A stretch of 47,668 bases of DNA from Spongospora subterranea f. sp. subterranea (taxonomy: Eukaryota; Endomyxa: Phytomyxea; Phytomyxea; Plasmodiophorida): NCBI GenBank assembly GCA_049724395.1, contig JAUGWO010000174.1, positions 1 to 47,668 of the forward strand, read 5' to 3'. This document shows, one piece after another, positions 1 to 11,612 of the stretch; the first letter of the stretch is position 1, and every line of letters begins with the position of its first letter. Below the pieces are notes generated by a model, which worked only from the letters and a program-made list of their open reading frames with translations, was not told the origin of the DNA and ran no database searches. A program made the translations under genes and the position numbers.

Positions 1-114
1 TGGGCAAGTTAAAGCCATTTAATCACAATGGGGCAAGTCAAAGCCGTTTAATCAATATGGGGCAAGTTAAAGCCGTTTAATCACTATGGAGCAAGTTAAA
101 GCTGTTTAACATTA
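1..114. repeat. 29-bp tandem minisatellite at the window start
   Basis: Four head-to-tail copies of a unit beginning TGGGGCAAGTTAAAGCCG are seen, with period 28-29 bp and a few substitutions between copies. The array touches the first base, so its true length is unknown. No coding sense is evident. It may be a contig break at a repeat. Confidence 0.9.
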
Positions 115-797
115 TCACTAAAACTAATAAAAACTTCCACATAACAGTGAAGTTAAAGCTAATAATGGGGCTTAAACTCATGTTCCATCTGTTGCATAGA
201 GCAATTTCGTAGTATGTAAGTGAATTATAACAATTCTGCCTGAATAAGCCCCATACTGAATGGGTCAATAAATGATGCTGGAAAACTGATTCTCGAAAGT
301 TGGTCTTCCGGATATCTGGTACATGATGCAATCACTACCACATTCATTCAAGACCTGCAAAAACATTCGAGGAGTTTATTGTTTGAACCATAGCTCTATT
401 GTTTCAAGGTGGCTCCACAGCGATTGGAGAATAAACCAAACATGATGCACCATAACATTGAATATACTGACAAATATTGCCAGGTCCATTTTCAAATACG
501 AGTTTTGACTTGTTGTTTCCGATTGTGCAACTAGTTTTGGGTAGCACCAGATGGTAAACGCCGTCTACAATTTGTTTCAAGCGATATTCACTCGGAGAAC
601 ATCATGACGGTCGGTGACAGCAAGCTTGATAGGCCCCAGTTTATGACAGGAAAAACCCAAAGCTTTGAATTCGACCACCCACGAACCCATTCTAGTACCA
701 AAGTTTCCTCAGTTCCATATCCTGATTGTATTGTTCTCAATTTTGCAAAATCTCGCTGTATTCTGTTGTAATCATATCCCACGTCAAGCATCATTGA
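115..797. other. No recognised gene
   Basis: Short open frames exist here, for example one of 68 codons on the minus strand at 588-794 just downstream of the hemerythrin gene. None shows a recognisable domain. I see no RNA gene. It is probably intergenic DNA and the 3' flank of the hemerythrin gene. Confidence 0.5.
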
Positions 798-1370
798 TTA
801 ACGCCCTTCCTGCATACTGGGGAAGTCTTTGAACAGATCCTTGAACTTATCCAATGGCGCCATCAGCATACCCAAAGCCGCTTCTAAAGCGACCGGCTTC
901 TCAGGGACTAATGTATGGGGTTGAGTTGGTGCTGTCTTCTTCATGGCTATGAATTTGGTTGTGGCCCAGGTGTTCTGTGATTCTGATTGATACGCATCGG
1001 CAAGTATTGGTAGATCTTCAGATTCCTCCATTTCAAGATGCTCTTCAACGTCAACCCACAATTTCTCGAAATTTTTGTTGAACGCGCTCATATTATCCTT
1101 CACATTCAGTGTTTCTGACAACATCTCTTTCACCTTATGGTGGTCCGCTCTCGACTTGTCAGCGAGTTGACGGCCGCGATCGCTCACCTTCGCCAGCATC
1201 GGATACACGACCAACTCTTCGGCGACTGAATGTCGGCAGAGCTCCCAAACAAATTGGTTGAACCATTGGTTGGCTTCGTCGCTCGACGCCGCCTTCTTAT
1301 ACTTGTCGTAGCACATGCGGAGCTCGGTATGATCTCGCTTGATGATATCCACTAATCTATCGGATCCCAT
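798..1370 (-). CDS. Hemerythrin-like (HHE cation-binding) protein
   Basis: An intronless 190-codon protein with one HHE/hemerythrin-like four-helix domain over about residues 1-130. Candidate iron ligands sit in the expected order: H in RDHTEL near residue 14, H and E in CRHSVAEELVVYP near 46-55, H in ADHHKVKEML near 77, and H/E in EEHLEMEESEDLP near 110-118. The family binds a non-haem di-iron centre and is linked to oxygen or iron handling; the exact role in fungi is poorly known. The C-terminal tail has the 'KP....LG.L.APLDK..DLF..FP' pattern I associate with fungal members. The gene lies 295 bp from the NME7 3' end on the same strand, so its promoter should lie at 1371-1665. Confidence 0.9.
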   Translation of the reverse strand: MGSDRLVDIIKRDHTELRMCYDKYKKAASSDEANQWFNQFVWELCRHSVAEELVVYPMLAKVSDRGRQLADKSRADHHKVKEMLSETLNVKDNMSAFNKNFEKLWVDVEEHLEMEESEDLPILADAYQSESQNTWATTKFIAMKKTAPTQPHTLVPEKPVALEAALGMLMAPLDKFKDLFKDFPSMQEGR

Positions 1371-1665
1371 TGTTGCTTCTCCTTTTGACGATGTCCTCTA
1401 GATAACGCAACTCAACCTAATGTGACAATGAGATTGCCGAGATGCGACTGGTTACAATGAATATCGCGCGATTAATTCGATTTTATGAACTGCTGCGTCC
1501 GAATTGATTCGGAACCGTTCATCAACCTGCAGTGTATCGCCCGTAAATTTTGACGTTTTCACAGTGATATTCATTCCCTATCGGAATAGCGGCACTTCGC
1601 TGGTGCCTGAAATGTCAAGTTTTGTAAAACTGAGAAGTTTATTAGCAGTATTGATACTGGAAAAA

Positions 1666-3179
1666 CTAAACGTGAATAGCCGGCTTCACATCTTGAAGAA
1701 CTTTAAAAAAGTATTCCGACTATAGCGGGAGTTCATCAGGTGAAAACAGAAACGGGACAGGGTTCTGGTCGGGTCTCACCTCTAGCACTCCATCCTCATC
1801 GAGATCTGTCGCATGGATTGCGTTGTTAACCCGATCGCTGCCGAATATGGCCCGAATCGTATCGGATCGGACGTGTTTTCCTGACGCGAGATCAGTTTGA
1901 GAATGGTAGATCGAAATGCTTTTCATTTGGCTGAACCGATTTCGGGATCATGCGGGCCGGCAACTTGGCGAAATTCGCGAACGATCTTCTCGCCGCCGTG
2001 AATCTGAAGGACTATCGACGCGCCCGACGTGAAATTGTCGACCAGGGCCTTGTAACACAAAATAAACATCACAATGTTGGAGAGAATGGCGAATCATCAA
2101 TCGATTACACTATATTGCGGGATCACGGTTTTATAAACTTCGAGAAATTCCTCCTGTAAAATGGCGTCAAGACCCACAGGGGTACAGAAGGGCAAGGGCA
2201 AATTACGGCCGAAGGGCGATTGAGATAGAAGAGCTCAGCGGCTGTGATCTGGAATCCACGATCCTGGATCATCTTGATGATTTTCCCGGATATCCCTTGG
2301 CGGACGGCGTGCGGTTTGATCACCGCGATTGTGCAATCACTAAAAACGGCCGTCGATGGGAGAACGTGATCGAAGATCACGTTCATGAACTAGGAATATG
2401 AAAACTGAGAAAGAGGATGGGAACGATGGTCGCTCAGAACCTGTTGGTAATGGATTGCAGACGATGCTACCAGCAACGATCCTTTGATATTGGGATCGGA
2501 ACCGGCCAATTGGACCAACGCTTGAACAGCGTTGGGCGCGATCAGCTCGATAACGGTCCCGATCCGATTGGCGATCTTATCGACGGTCCAACTTCACACA
2601 CAATTGGGACGAATCAGGGGACGACGTGGATGATCGTACTGTGATTCGCCTTCGGGTAATATCGACCCGGCCTGGGATGGCGATAGCGACACAGTCAGCA
2701 GACGGGAGATCGAGAACGTCGACGACAACAGCGAGTCCAGTATATGGCCGAGTTGGGATTGTCGATCAGGGACGATCATACATGCAGTTCTAACAATGGG
2801 GGATGAGATGGGCAAACGACTTTGGGTCAGGAGAATACCTGGCCAAACGCTCCTTTAATTGACCACGAGTGAACGCATCGGCGAAATCGATGATCTTCAG
2901 CTGTCGGGAATATACGGAGACGCATCCGCCGACGAACAGATTATCGAGCTTGATCGATGGATAAAGGCAGCGTTTGAGAAACGTTCGATGGTTTTTTAGG
3001 TCGAACTGATTGTGGATTTGGGTTCGTCAATTTCGCTAAAATGGCGCCAAGATTACTCTCACCATTTCAATCGTGTTTGATTCAGGCCAGAACAACAAAT
3101 TGTACTTCTTCAGCAACGACGCCTGCGGATCGAACCATTCGACAATGAACGCGTATCGCAGATCTTCAACGTTCGACAT
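1666..3179 (-). CDS. NME7: NME7-like nucleoside diphosphate kinase (DM10 + two NDK domains)
   Basis: A multi-exon gene. An N-terminal DM10 domain (FIVEWFDPQASLLKKYNLL, then FDLKNHRTFLKRCLYP) is followed by a degenerate first NDK domain (ACMIVPDRQSQ where IKPDA is expected) and a good second NDK domain (TIAVIKPHAVRQGISGK ... TIRAIFGSDRVNNAIHATD) with the catalytic His in NAIHATD. I place about eight introns of 48-61 nt, which gives some 358 residues against about 376 in human NME7. Two 3' splice sites are AAG rather than CAG/TAG. An apparent in-frame TGA near 2590 disappears if an intron of about 48 nt is assumed there. The last exon ends YFFKVLQDVK, matching the family C-terminus. NME7 is a gamma-tubulin ring complex and axonemal protein, so its presence suggests a flagellated life stage. 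Confidence 0.88.
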
Positions 3180-3305
3180 TGAATTCGGTCCCGATGGCGG
3201 TAAAAGGTGTTGGGGGTTGATCTGTGACCAATAAACGGTGAACTATTATGACCGGGTGGGATATGTGATAAGTCTAATGCGGGAGGAGAACGGTCGGATC
3301 ATCAA

Positions 3306-3659
3306 TCACGAATCTGTATTGGGATGATGGTCATGGGCGGCGATCTGGGCCAGATCGATATCGATATATACAAGGTCGTCGCCCCTGATGATGGCGCTCT
3401 CGTACGTCCCGATCTGTGTTGACAGTTGCTCGACCAGGACCTGGCTCTGGTCGCCGTTCACGCTCACGATCCTGGCGTCGACATCAACCCTGACCAAAAT
3501 CAAACAGACAATCACCGACCGAGTCGATTTTTCAATATTCTGTTGGCGAACGCCCTACTTATCCATTAAGTGAAATTTCGCCAATGGTTTTATCTCAGAT
3601 ATCGTCTCCCAAAACTCCAATATCTTCACCCGGTTTGATGCTGCCAGATTCGTCGCCAT
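3306..3659 (-). CDS. Gemin7-like small Sm-fold protein (tentative)
   Basis: Two exons joined by an intron of about 64 nt (GT...CAG) give a protein of about 96 residues that starts MATNLAASNRVKILEFWE. The second exon holds the pattern VEQLSTQIGTYESAIIRGDD, which resembles the Gemin7 signature 'V.QL.TPIG....A..R..D'. Gemin7 pairs with Gemin6 in the SMN complex that assembles snRNP Sm rings. The length fits (human Gemin7 is 131 residues). It sits 126 bp upstream of NME7 on the same strand. An LSM-like protein of another subgroup is the main alternative. Confidence 0.5.
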
Positions 3660-4019
3660 CAAAACGTTACGGAGCACTGTCGTGGCCTACGGGGAATTTA
3701 TTGTTACACCACTGACATCGCCCGTCACTGCAGTTAATACCACACCGTACCGGCCAAACACAAATGCGGTCATGGGGCGTCCACGCCGCCAAAATTGTGG
3801 ATGTTGTTTCCATTATTCTATGGCACCATCTCAATCAGAACCAGAGAATACAGTGACCACGTCTGTTTAAGACTATTTTTTTTTGGATTCTGCACCCTGC
3901 CAGACGATGTATTTTCTAGTTATTTCAGTCTTTGAGTTTTTGATCATTTGCCCTATTTGCCGAGATACGGCATCGTAACCCAACTCCGCAACTTCGTGCG
4001 GAAAGCCAAGAAGTGGCAG
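3660..4019. other. No recognised gene between Gemin7-like gene and transposon
   Basis: This holds the presumed promoter of the Gemin7-like gene. A 62-codon plus-strand frame at 3682-3870 has no domain that I recognise. Confidence 0.4.
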
Positions 4020-4399
4020 TACAGTGGCGATCACCTTAAACCGACAATTCCGTGATTACAGTACCGGACAGCTTAAATAACCTGACACACTTTGTATGGG
4101 ACCCATGGGAATTTGTTTCAGAGGAACGATTATGTGGTTTTTGTTTCAACCTCGCTGTTATTGGTTAGATCTCGGCGAGATCAACATTCTGACAGAGTTA
4201 GATTTTTTCTAAGTCAAATACTATTGACTGTGAAATAGAATTTCCCGTTTGTATGGTGGGCGAGGAAATTGAATTTTGTACGTATGGGCGAAAACGAAAC
4301 ACCTCAATTTTTGCGTACGCATATTAGGTTTTTTTGCGCGCGCACATTGTTACTGCGCACGCAGTTTTGTTAGTGCGTACACAAAACTACCGGTACCCC

Positions 4400-5400
4400 C
4401 CAGGACTCGAAAAAACAAAGTGTCAGAAAATGGGAAAGATATCTCCGGACACAGTGCCCTAAAACTTCTTGAAGATCTTACAGCCTTCAACTGCTCCCGA
4501 ACCATCGAAAAAAGCTTGAAGGACATTTCCAAATATGATTATCTTCGATATCATGCAATTAAGCAATATCTTACTTTGCGTCAGAACTCTATTACGATGA
4601 TGCAAGCTTCGAAACAAGTTGCATCTCAGTTTTTTCCAAACAACAATGCTGATTCATATTCGCGAAAGATCAGGCGATGGGCGAGTTTTTTCCTTCGTCA
4701 CCAAAAGCTACCATGTCACCGCCAAAGTTGTTTTATCAAGGTCGAATCACTTGTGAATGACGAAGATGTCGCCAAGGAATGCATGATATGGCTACGATCG
4801 CAGCGGAACGACGCTGTATCTGGATTATCATTCTCGCAATGGGTGAAAGCTGAATTGCACGTCCGTTTGAAAATGGGTAATCCTGTCACGATCTCAGAAA
4901 GAACGGCAACACGGTGGTTGAACACGCTGGGTTTGCGTTTTGGAGGATATAAGAAAGGTCTGTATAATGACGGCCATGAAAGGGAAGATGTCGTCATATA
5001 TAGAGAGTCGTTTTTATCTCGAATGGACGTCTACGATCGAAGGATGGCAAAATTTGAAGAAGACGAGCTGATGAATATTGTGGAGCCAACGCTTGCACCC
5101 GGGGAGAAAAAAATAATTTTATTAACACATGATGAATCATGCTTCAGCTCTTACGACGGGAAAAAAACTATATGGATTGATGATAACCATATGCCATTAC
5201 GGCCCAAGGGAGAAGGGAGGAGTGTAATGGTGTCAGAATTTTTGTGCGAGTGTCATGGGCCCCTAAAACTCGATGACGAACAGCAAGCTCAGAACTCTGG
5301 CGTTCCTATTCAATCAGTGGTAATCATAAAGCCCGGTAAAAACTCGGATGGATACTGGACGAATGCTGGGACCAAAGCTGGACAATTCGGATGTAGAATT
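4400..5400 (+). pseudogene. Transposase copy A (N-terminal and first catalytic part)
   Basis: An open stretch with an N-terminal helical DNA-binding region (YDYLRYHAIKQYLTLRQ), a conserved RWLNTLGLRFGGYKKGLYND block, and the first catalytic aspartate in LLTHDESCFSSYDG, then KGEGRSVMVSEFLC and KPGKNSDGYWTNA. The arrangement matches the DDE transposase family widespread in Mucoromycota, rusts and chytrid-like genomes. No good in-frame ATG precedes the conserved region. The frame ends where the fold-back begins, so the FDNS...H and CE.NFI catalytic blocks are missing. Confidence 0.85.
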
Positions 5401-6125
5401 CTGAAAATTGGCAAAACTTTATCGCCCAGCTGCTTTGCTAGATCAGCATTCGTCCAGTATCCATCCGAGTTTTTACCGGGCTTTATGATTACCACTGATT
5501 GAATAGGAACGCCAGAGTTCTGAGCTTGCTGTTCGTCATCAGTAAAAGGGGCGACACTCGCACAAAAATTCTGACACCATTACACTCCTCCCTTCTCCCT
5601 TGGGCCGTAATGGCATATGGTTATCATCAATCCATATAGTTTTTTCCCGTCGTAAGAGCTGAAGCATGATTCATCATGTGTTAATAAAATTAATTTTTTT
5701 CCCTGGTGCGCAAGCGTTGGCTCCAGGAATTCATCAGCTCGTCTTCTTCAAATTTTGCCAGCGGGATGGTAGACGTCCATTCGAGAAAAAAGTGGTGGAA
5801 TCATCGACTATTATCCAAAGTTTCACTGCGAAATGAATTTTATAGACCTTTCTATATCCTGTAAAACGCAAACCCAGCGTGTTCAACATACCGTGTTGCC
5901 GTTCTTTCTGAAGATCGTGACAGGATCGCTCATTTTCAAACGGACGTGCAACGCAGCTTTCAAGATTCGCCAGAAAGTGTTATCGATATATCGATCGTAT
6001 CGAGTGACCGGTCAAGACGGCAATATCATGCATTCCTTGGCGACATCTTCGTCATTCACAAGTGATTTGACCTTGATAAAACAACCTTGGCGATGACATC
6101 CAGCTTTTGGTGACGAAGGAAAATT
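4704..6125. repeat. Imperfect fold-back: arms about 660-680 bp, loop about 83 bp
   Basis: Sequence 4704-5365 (inside transposase copy A) returns in reverse complement from 5449 to about 6125. The inner boundary is clear: the plus-strand stretch ending GACGAATGCT near 5367 is mirrored from 5449. The right arm is the more worn copy, with small deletions and substitutions. At about 5796-5852 it carries a 56-bp patch that instead encodes, on the plus strand, IIDYYPKFHCEMNFID, the third catalytic block of the same transposase family. This replaces some 80 bp of the expected mirror sequence. Confidence 0.9.
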
Positions 6126-6641
6126 ACTGCCCATTGGTTTATCAGTTGCAGATTGCGCAATTTAATTTAGTACGGTGTTTCTTAAATTGTGCGCGCAGTT
6201 TCAAAATCCAAATTGAAAAGCGTGTCAAGTTAAGATGTCCGGTACTGTATGCACCACCTTGACAATGTCTAGTCGTCAGGTTTCACTGAAAATCGCCAAA
6301 CTTGATCATGGCTCAGTAGGTCTTGGCAAGACGAAACCCGATATCTCACATGCAGTCTCCGCGCTATGCCGATTTCTGGACAACCCAGGTGTTTTATGTT
6401 TTTCTTTTGCAGCAATATTGACGGAGTACATAGATACACTTTATAGATACAGTAGTCGCGCCGTGATTTGGACTTACGTATGGAACAAACTCCGTACGCA
6501 ATTTATTTCGCACTTTGAAATGCGCAGTTGCGCACTTATAGATGAGCCGCAATGCACAAACAGTGGCTAGTGTATAGAATGTGCGCGCACACAATGCTGT
6601 CAACTTGCGGACTGTGTGAGCTCATACTGTATATCGCTGGC

Positions 6642-8410
6642 AATGCCTCCCTTTAACAAGCGTCGAAAGCATCTTATGAACCTTGCAATAACGCGATTCG
6701 GCCATCGCAAAATCAGTACGGTCAGCATTGAAGAGTGTGATTTTGATTTCTGTTCCTTCTCTCCACGATAAGTTCACCTGTTCCGAAGCGTCATAGGATG
6801 ATGACAATTTTGTAATTTCTGAGCCAGATGACTTTCTGTGCCAAATCAATGAAACTGCAGCATCAAGTGCTCTAAAATGGACTTCTGGTGCAGATTCGCA
6901 TTTTAGAAAGCCTCACACAGGTGATGGGAGATCGTCCCAATTCCAAAAACAAAAAGAAAGGCGGTTAAGAGAACAATCCATGATTGGATGTAAAAAGATC
7001 ACACATTGGTTTGGTTCAGGTCAAAGTGAAACAGCAGAGGGGGTTTTATTATCTGCCCTGGAAGAAGTTGAGCATTATGGTTTTGCAGTTCGAGGGCTCT
7101 ATCGATGAATCAGTCGAAATATTGAAAGGCAAAATTTTTACTGAGAAATAGCCAAACTGCTGAAAACCGCAATGTCAACAAGTTTGAGAATGTTCAATAT
7201 ATGTGCATATTGAGGAAATTGGAAGCGTTTGACGTTAATCCCAGGTTGAAGATGAAGACGTCGTTGGAAATCAGCAACGTCTTCTTCGGTGCTGGAAAAG
7301 GCTGTGATTACCGAAGCCGGAGACTTCGTCAATGGGCATTGCACTTTCTTCAATTCAAACTACTTATCAAACTTGTTGACATTGCGGTTTTCAGCAGTTT
7401 GGCTATTTTTCAATGAAATTTTGCCTTTCAATATTTCGACGAATGAGATCGCTGAAGCATTCCCAGAAATCACAGCTTTCGGATCAGTTGGCTCAACCAT
7501 TGCAACTCTCAAGTTGATAAAGCCAGGTAAAAACGCGGATGGATATTGGACCAACAGGGATCTTGTGGAGCAGACGAAATTAGCGCTGATTGTCTTTCGG
7601 GTGCTTCATCCTAATTCCAAGCCAGTTTTCGTTTTCGATAACTCGCAAAATCACCGAGCTGTGCCGCCTGATGGGCGGATTGTTGCTTCAAAGTTAAATC
7701 TGTCCGATGGTGGAAAAAATGTAGGGCATGTGAGGTCAGGATGGTATGTTTCCGGTGGAGAACTGGTTACTCAAGACATGCAGTTTTACCAATGAGTTTG
7801 GTTATGCAATTAACGGTCTTGTCCAAAAAGGAATTCGTCAGATTCTCACCGAAAGGCGCCTTTGGCCCACTTTTGGGATGAGCCTGAATGATGCGCGTTT
7901 GCTGCTGTCGAGTCAACCCGATTTCCAGTCGCAACAAGAATGGTTAGAAGAATCAGTATCAAGCGGAGGAGGCGTAATCATTTTTTACCCCAAGTTTCAC
8001 CCAGAGTTCAACTGGATAACGAAAAAGTACACTCGAAAGCACTGCACTTATTCGTTTGAAGACTTGGAGAGGGTAATTCCAATAGCGCTGAAAGTGACAA
8101 CGATTGCCACGATGAGACGGTTTGCCAGGAAATATTTCCGGTATATGGGTGCTTATCGGGAGAAAAATGGACTATTTCTCAACAACCGGCAAGTTGAATA
8201 CGCTGTCAAGAAATATCGCTCGCACAGGACCATCCCTCAGTCAGTATTGGATCGGTTTAAGGTGATCGCTACTGTACAAAAGTTTCCGAACTTCTCTTTC
8301 CATATTGAATTCGATCTCAAAAAATCAAGTCCCAGTCTGAGGTTAAAAATTCAACAGACACTTGGACAAAGACGGCCAACCATAGCCGGTCAGGCGCTGT
8401 TAAAAAGACG
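6642..8410 (+). pseudogene. Transposase copy B, lacking the first catalytic aspartate region
   Basis: The N-terminus MPPFNKRRKH at 6642 is homologous to MPPLNKRRKQ of the copy at 20665. It is followed by a stretch around 6875-7110 (HFRKPHTGDGRSSQF) and by YMCILRKLEAFDVNPRLKMK at 7201, again shared with that copy. After the short fold-back the frame resumes with KPGKNADGYWTNRDL, the second catalytic block FVFDNSQNHRAVPP, SKLNLSDGGKNV, and the third block IIFYPKFHPEFNWI, where E falls in PEFN. The region that should carry HDE.CF is absent. The frame runs through the right terminal repeat and ends near 8420. It is broken by several stops and shifts. Confidence 0.85.
7118..7437. repeat. Short fold-back, arms about 70 bp, loop about 180 bp
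   Basis: The segment from about 7118 to 7187 (containing GAGAAATAGCCAAACTGCTG) is mirrored at about 7367-7437 (containing CAGCAGTTTGGCTATTTTTC). The loop holds the N-terminal coding piece of transposase copy B, so the rearrangement happened inside the element. Confidence 0.9.
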
Positions 8411-8420
8411 GCCAACCTGA

Positions 8421-8794
8421 CATCTATCAGTGGTTAACGTACACTGGACAGCTATCCCTTGTGGGCAATACAAAAGTCGCATGGTAAAAGCTACTCGCCC
8501 CAGTTGAATTTTAGGTTATATGAACAAAAGCAGAACGATGCGTTGCGCCACATTACGGCTAACGCCAATAGACATAGGTAGCTTGTTGATGCAATCACGT
8601 GAAGAAGTAGACACACTCTCGACTCCAGTGTTTCAGAGCATCGTCAAATTTGTGTTGTTATTTATCTTCTTACATGATATACGTGATCCGCCATTTGACC
8701 CAATTTGCTTGGTTGTAGACCCGAGCCGTCATTTATTCATGAATTTATTTCTGGATGTGCAACTCTGGTAGTGTGAGGAATGGCCCAGGAACTG
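8421..8794. other. No recognised gene; short repeat of AAAGACGGCCAACC
   Basis: The 14-mer AAAGACGGCCAACC occurs twice, near 8368 and 8404, in the last coding stretch after the transposon end. An 83-codon plus-strand frame at 8520-8771 shows no domain. Confidence 0.4.
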
Positions 8795-10564
8795 TTAAAA
8801 CCACCACCAGAAGTTCACTGAGAAACTGGTGCTCAATGATTCCACATAGTGCCACATCCTGAACAGGTGTCAAAGATCGACAATGTCTAACCCCTCGATG
8901 GCGATATAATACCGACCCTTTAGGAATAAACAGCAGATCACCTGGTTTTAGAACACCTTCTAGGAATGGAACCTTGCTGAACTCTCCGTTTCTATTGGGA
9001 TCGGTAAGGTCAATCTAATACGACGTCAATCATGGCTGTCTCGTCGGGAACGGTTCAAGAACCTACGCTGCTCGTATTACTGTCCAACTCATCGCCAGAT
9101 AGTATTTCCCCTCGGTGCTCATCATCGTACAAACGAATGTATTTTCGTCCGACGACCTGCGATATCGTTGGACATTCACGTCAACGAAACGACACGGATT
9201 CGACAACCGACCTGGCACAGCAAATTGTTCTGGGGATCGTTGTGTAATGGAGATCTGGTTCCACCAGGTCCAAACCAGATTGTTGAACGAACTTTGGCTG
9301 ATCGAATGCCATTATCGCCAGCGCCATCATCAATATCGCCAAGCGCTTCGGGATCTAATCGACAACATTCTGAGCGATCGATGGAAAACGGCCTTTGTAG
9401 ACAAAAACGGACCGAACTCAATATAATCGGGGACTTGAATAAGGGACGCCAGCTCTGGAATCTGTTCAAACAGCTCGTTCTGGGCTAGATAATGGATCGG
9501 AGCCTAAACCGTCTGAGATCACTCCATCGAACAATGGAGCGATCATCGTTGGATACATTTTTATCGTGATGCAAAAGATGATTGTCGATGAACTCAGCGA
9601 TGGTCATCAGAACGGGACGCCATTCTGGATCATGTTGATAGCTCGTTCCCTTCTCGATTAATACGGTCCTATGCCCCTGATTTCCAAAGCCCATGCGATC
9701 AGCAATCGACGGGAAAACGCACAATGAAATGATTTGTGTCTGAGAGGTGAAACAAACTCACGAATTTTCGCTTCAGAAACGACGCGTCTGTGAATAGGTT
9801 TTGATGAACGGCTGGCCATGAACCAAGAGCGCCTTCAATTATAACAGGGATATGCAGTGAAACCTGGAACAGATCGAGTCAATTTTCTCGGGGTGTGATC
9901 CGAGTATTTCGATCAGATCTGACAAATTTCTCGTGAAATGTGTAGAGATCACAGTGCGTTAATCTTGTGATCGGCTGTGGACTCGACCAAGGAACTGACG
10001 ATGGCGAAGGATCGCAATTGATCACGATCGGGATACGCTCGCAAGTTGGGCTGAATTCGCACGACAGCTCGGACGATATTTGTTCTGAACAACCAGAGGA
10101 CGATCGGGACATTCAGAGAAACCCGACCAAGGGCCAGACGATATTGTCTGACCGGCGAGCGCGGTTAGCTGATGGCGAATCAACTGGCCACCGAATATCA
10201 GCGCCATGTCAATCAGATTGAGGTGCTGTTTGGACGATAATCCCTGATCGGACAGGAGAACGATGGTCGAAATCAGGTAGATGGAGCGCCATCCGGGCCA
10301 TATCTCATCCCAACGACCATGGTGGATTTCCTGGAAACTTTCGTCCCGAACCCGTTTTCCCAGAACCGTGTCCAGATTCCGAACCATCTCCGCGATTTGC
10401 TCTTCGAGCGTCGTTTTTCCTGTTCGACAGGGCGTTCAGGAATGGGTTTTGACACGATTGCGGGCGGCGATGGAGGCACCGGTCTGGACGAGGAAACGGG
10501 CAATGGCGTCGAGCTCGGTGCGGATTTCCTCGGTCGTTAGCCATCGCCTCACAACCCTCTCCAT
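8795..10564 (-). CDS. KDM8/JMJD5-like JmjC-domain dioxygenase
   Basis: A multi-exon gene of roughly 430-440 residues (human KDM8 is 416). The N-terminal part (MERVVRRWLTTEEIRTELDA ... HHGRWDEIWPGWRSIYLIS) matches the helical N-domain of KDM8. Then come PVIIEGALGSWPA, GHRTVLIEKG and the JmjC core. The Fe(II) ligands are visible: H and D in SPLHNDPQNN and the distal H in GMWHYVESLSTSFSVNFWWW, which lies at the very C-terminus as in the family. Assigned introns are 50-60 nt and at least one uses an AAG acceptor. The family are 2-oxoglutarate oxygenases, described as arginyl hydroxylases or histone-tail modifiers. I chose the Met at 10564; an upstream in-frame Met at 10684 is also possible. Confidence 0.9.
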
Positions 10565-11612
10565 AATTATCTCAGATCTCCCCCTGGTCCTGTCAATACC
10601 GACCCAGCGACTCGCCGCTTTTCGTCCCCTAGCCGCCAATCGCCATTCCGATTCCGCAGTTCGGGTCAGGCTCACCCACATCACCGATCGAGGTCAACCG
10701 ACTGCTAGCGTGGGCCAGCACGATCGTCAGACTTGGCATGAACAACAAAAATGATTTGGAAAGATAATGTTCCGTAAAACAGGAAAGGCAAAACAGCGAC
10801 TTAATTCTTTGTTTTCTGGACGGTTTTTCAGGAAAACCTATTGTATGTGTCAGGGTTTCAGATCCCTAACAACAGATTGAGCGTTGGATATTGAAAGTCT
10901 CAATTTCTGGTCAGGGTGAAATCCAGGTCGATAACATCCTTTTGGTGCTAGATGTTCGGGCCATAAGAAGTGATGATTCCTGCAAGGGACTTGGAAGATT
11001 TTCAACGTAACATGGGATGACTTGACCTGTTGGCGAAAAACTTCGTATCATCGATCTAGTGTCAAGCTGGTTTATTTCCCTACGTCAATTTCATCTGTAA
11101 TGGGTCAAACACCTGCCCATCAACCGAATGTCCTATCTATTGGTAATGATGTACCGGTAATTTCTGCTAACCTTCAATTAGACACACTTTCGACCTGTTT
11201 ATTGACACCGCGAGACCTTTAAAGGTCAATTTATTGCTGAAACATCGACGAGAGAATCACCAAATTTGATGCAACCCGATGCCCCTCGCTGATCGAAAGA
11301 AATCCAAAATAATAAGGAGATCGGGCAATGGAAAACGGTCAACAGTCAATAACTACCGGCATTCATACCCGAATGTCAACGCCAAAAGGCACACCATTGG
11401 CTATGATGTGATTTTGTTTCGCTGAAGCATCACCTCAACAGAACAATCAATTGGAACTCTTCAGTTGGGAAAACTTTGAACGAAGGTTGAGTGTAATTAT
11501 CCAGTGGGTCTGTATGGCTGAACTGCTTGCTCTACTTGAAAATTGATTTTTATATGTTTTGGCACCGAACCAAGTGGAATAAGCTTGTTGATAATTAATT
11601 TAATTCAATAGA
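10565..11612. other. About 1 kb without a recognised gene
   Basis: It separates the 5' end of the KDM8-like gene from the 3' end of the Sec7 gene. A 66-codon plus-strand frame at 11022-11222 has no recognisable domain. I see no tRNA or tandem repeat. Confidence 0.45.

Larger units (their letters stand above)
4022..8274 (+). mobile_element. Rearranged IS630/Tc1/mariner-type DNA transposon with TA target-site flanks
   Basis: The left terminal repeat (CAGTGGCGATCACCTTAAAC from 4022) and the right one (inverted, ending GGTGATCGCTACTG at 8274) match each other and the ends of the 19812-21048 element. Both are flanked by TA (4020-4021 and 8275-8276), the classic target duplication of this superfamily. 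The interior holds pieces of two different transposase copies, a long fold-back at 4704-6125 and a short one at 7118-7437. It therefore looks like a composite or scrambled element of about 4.25 kb. Neither transposase piece is complete: the first lacks the second and third acidic motifs and the second lacks the first. Confidence 0.85.

Noticed and set aside
588-794. 68-codon minus-strand frame after the hemerythrin gene
   Set aside because: No domain, no conserved neighbour and no composition signal; chance open frame.
2540-2640. In-frame TGA in NME7 as stop-codon recoding
   Set aside because: An intron of about 48 nt (GTACGATC...GTGAAG) removes it, keeps frame and gives the family's normal spacing.
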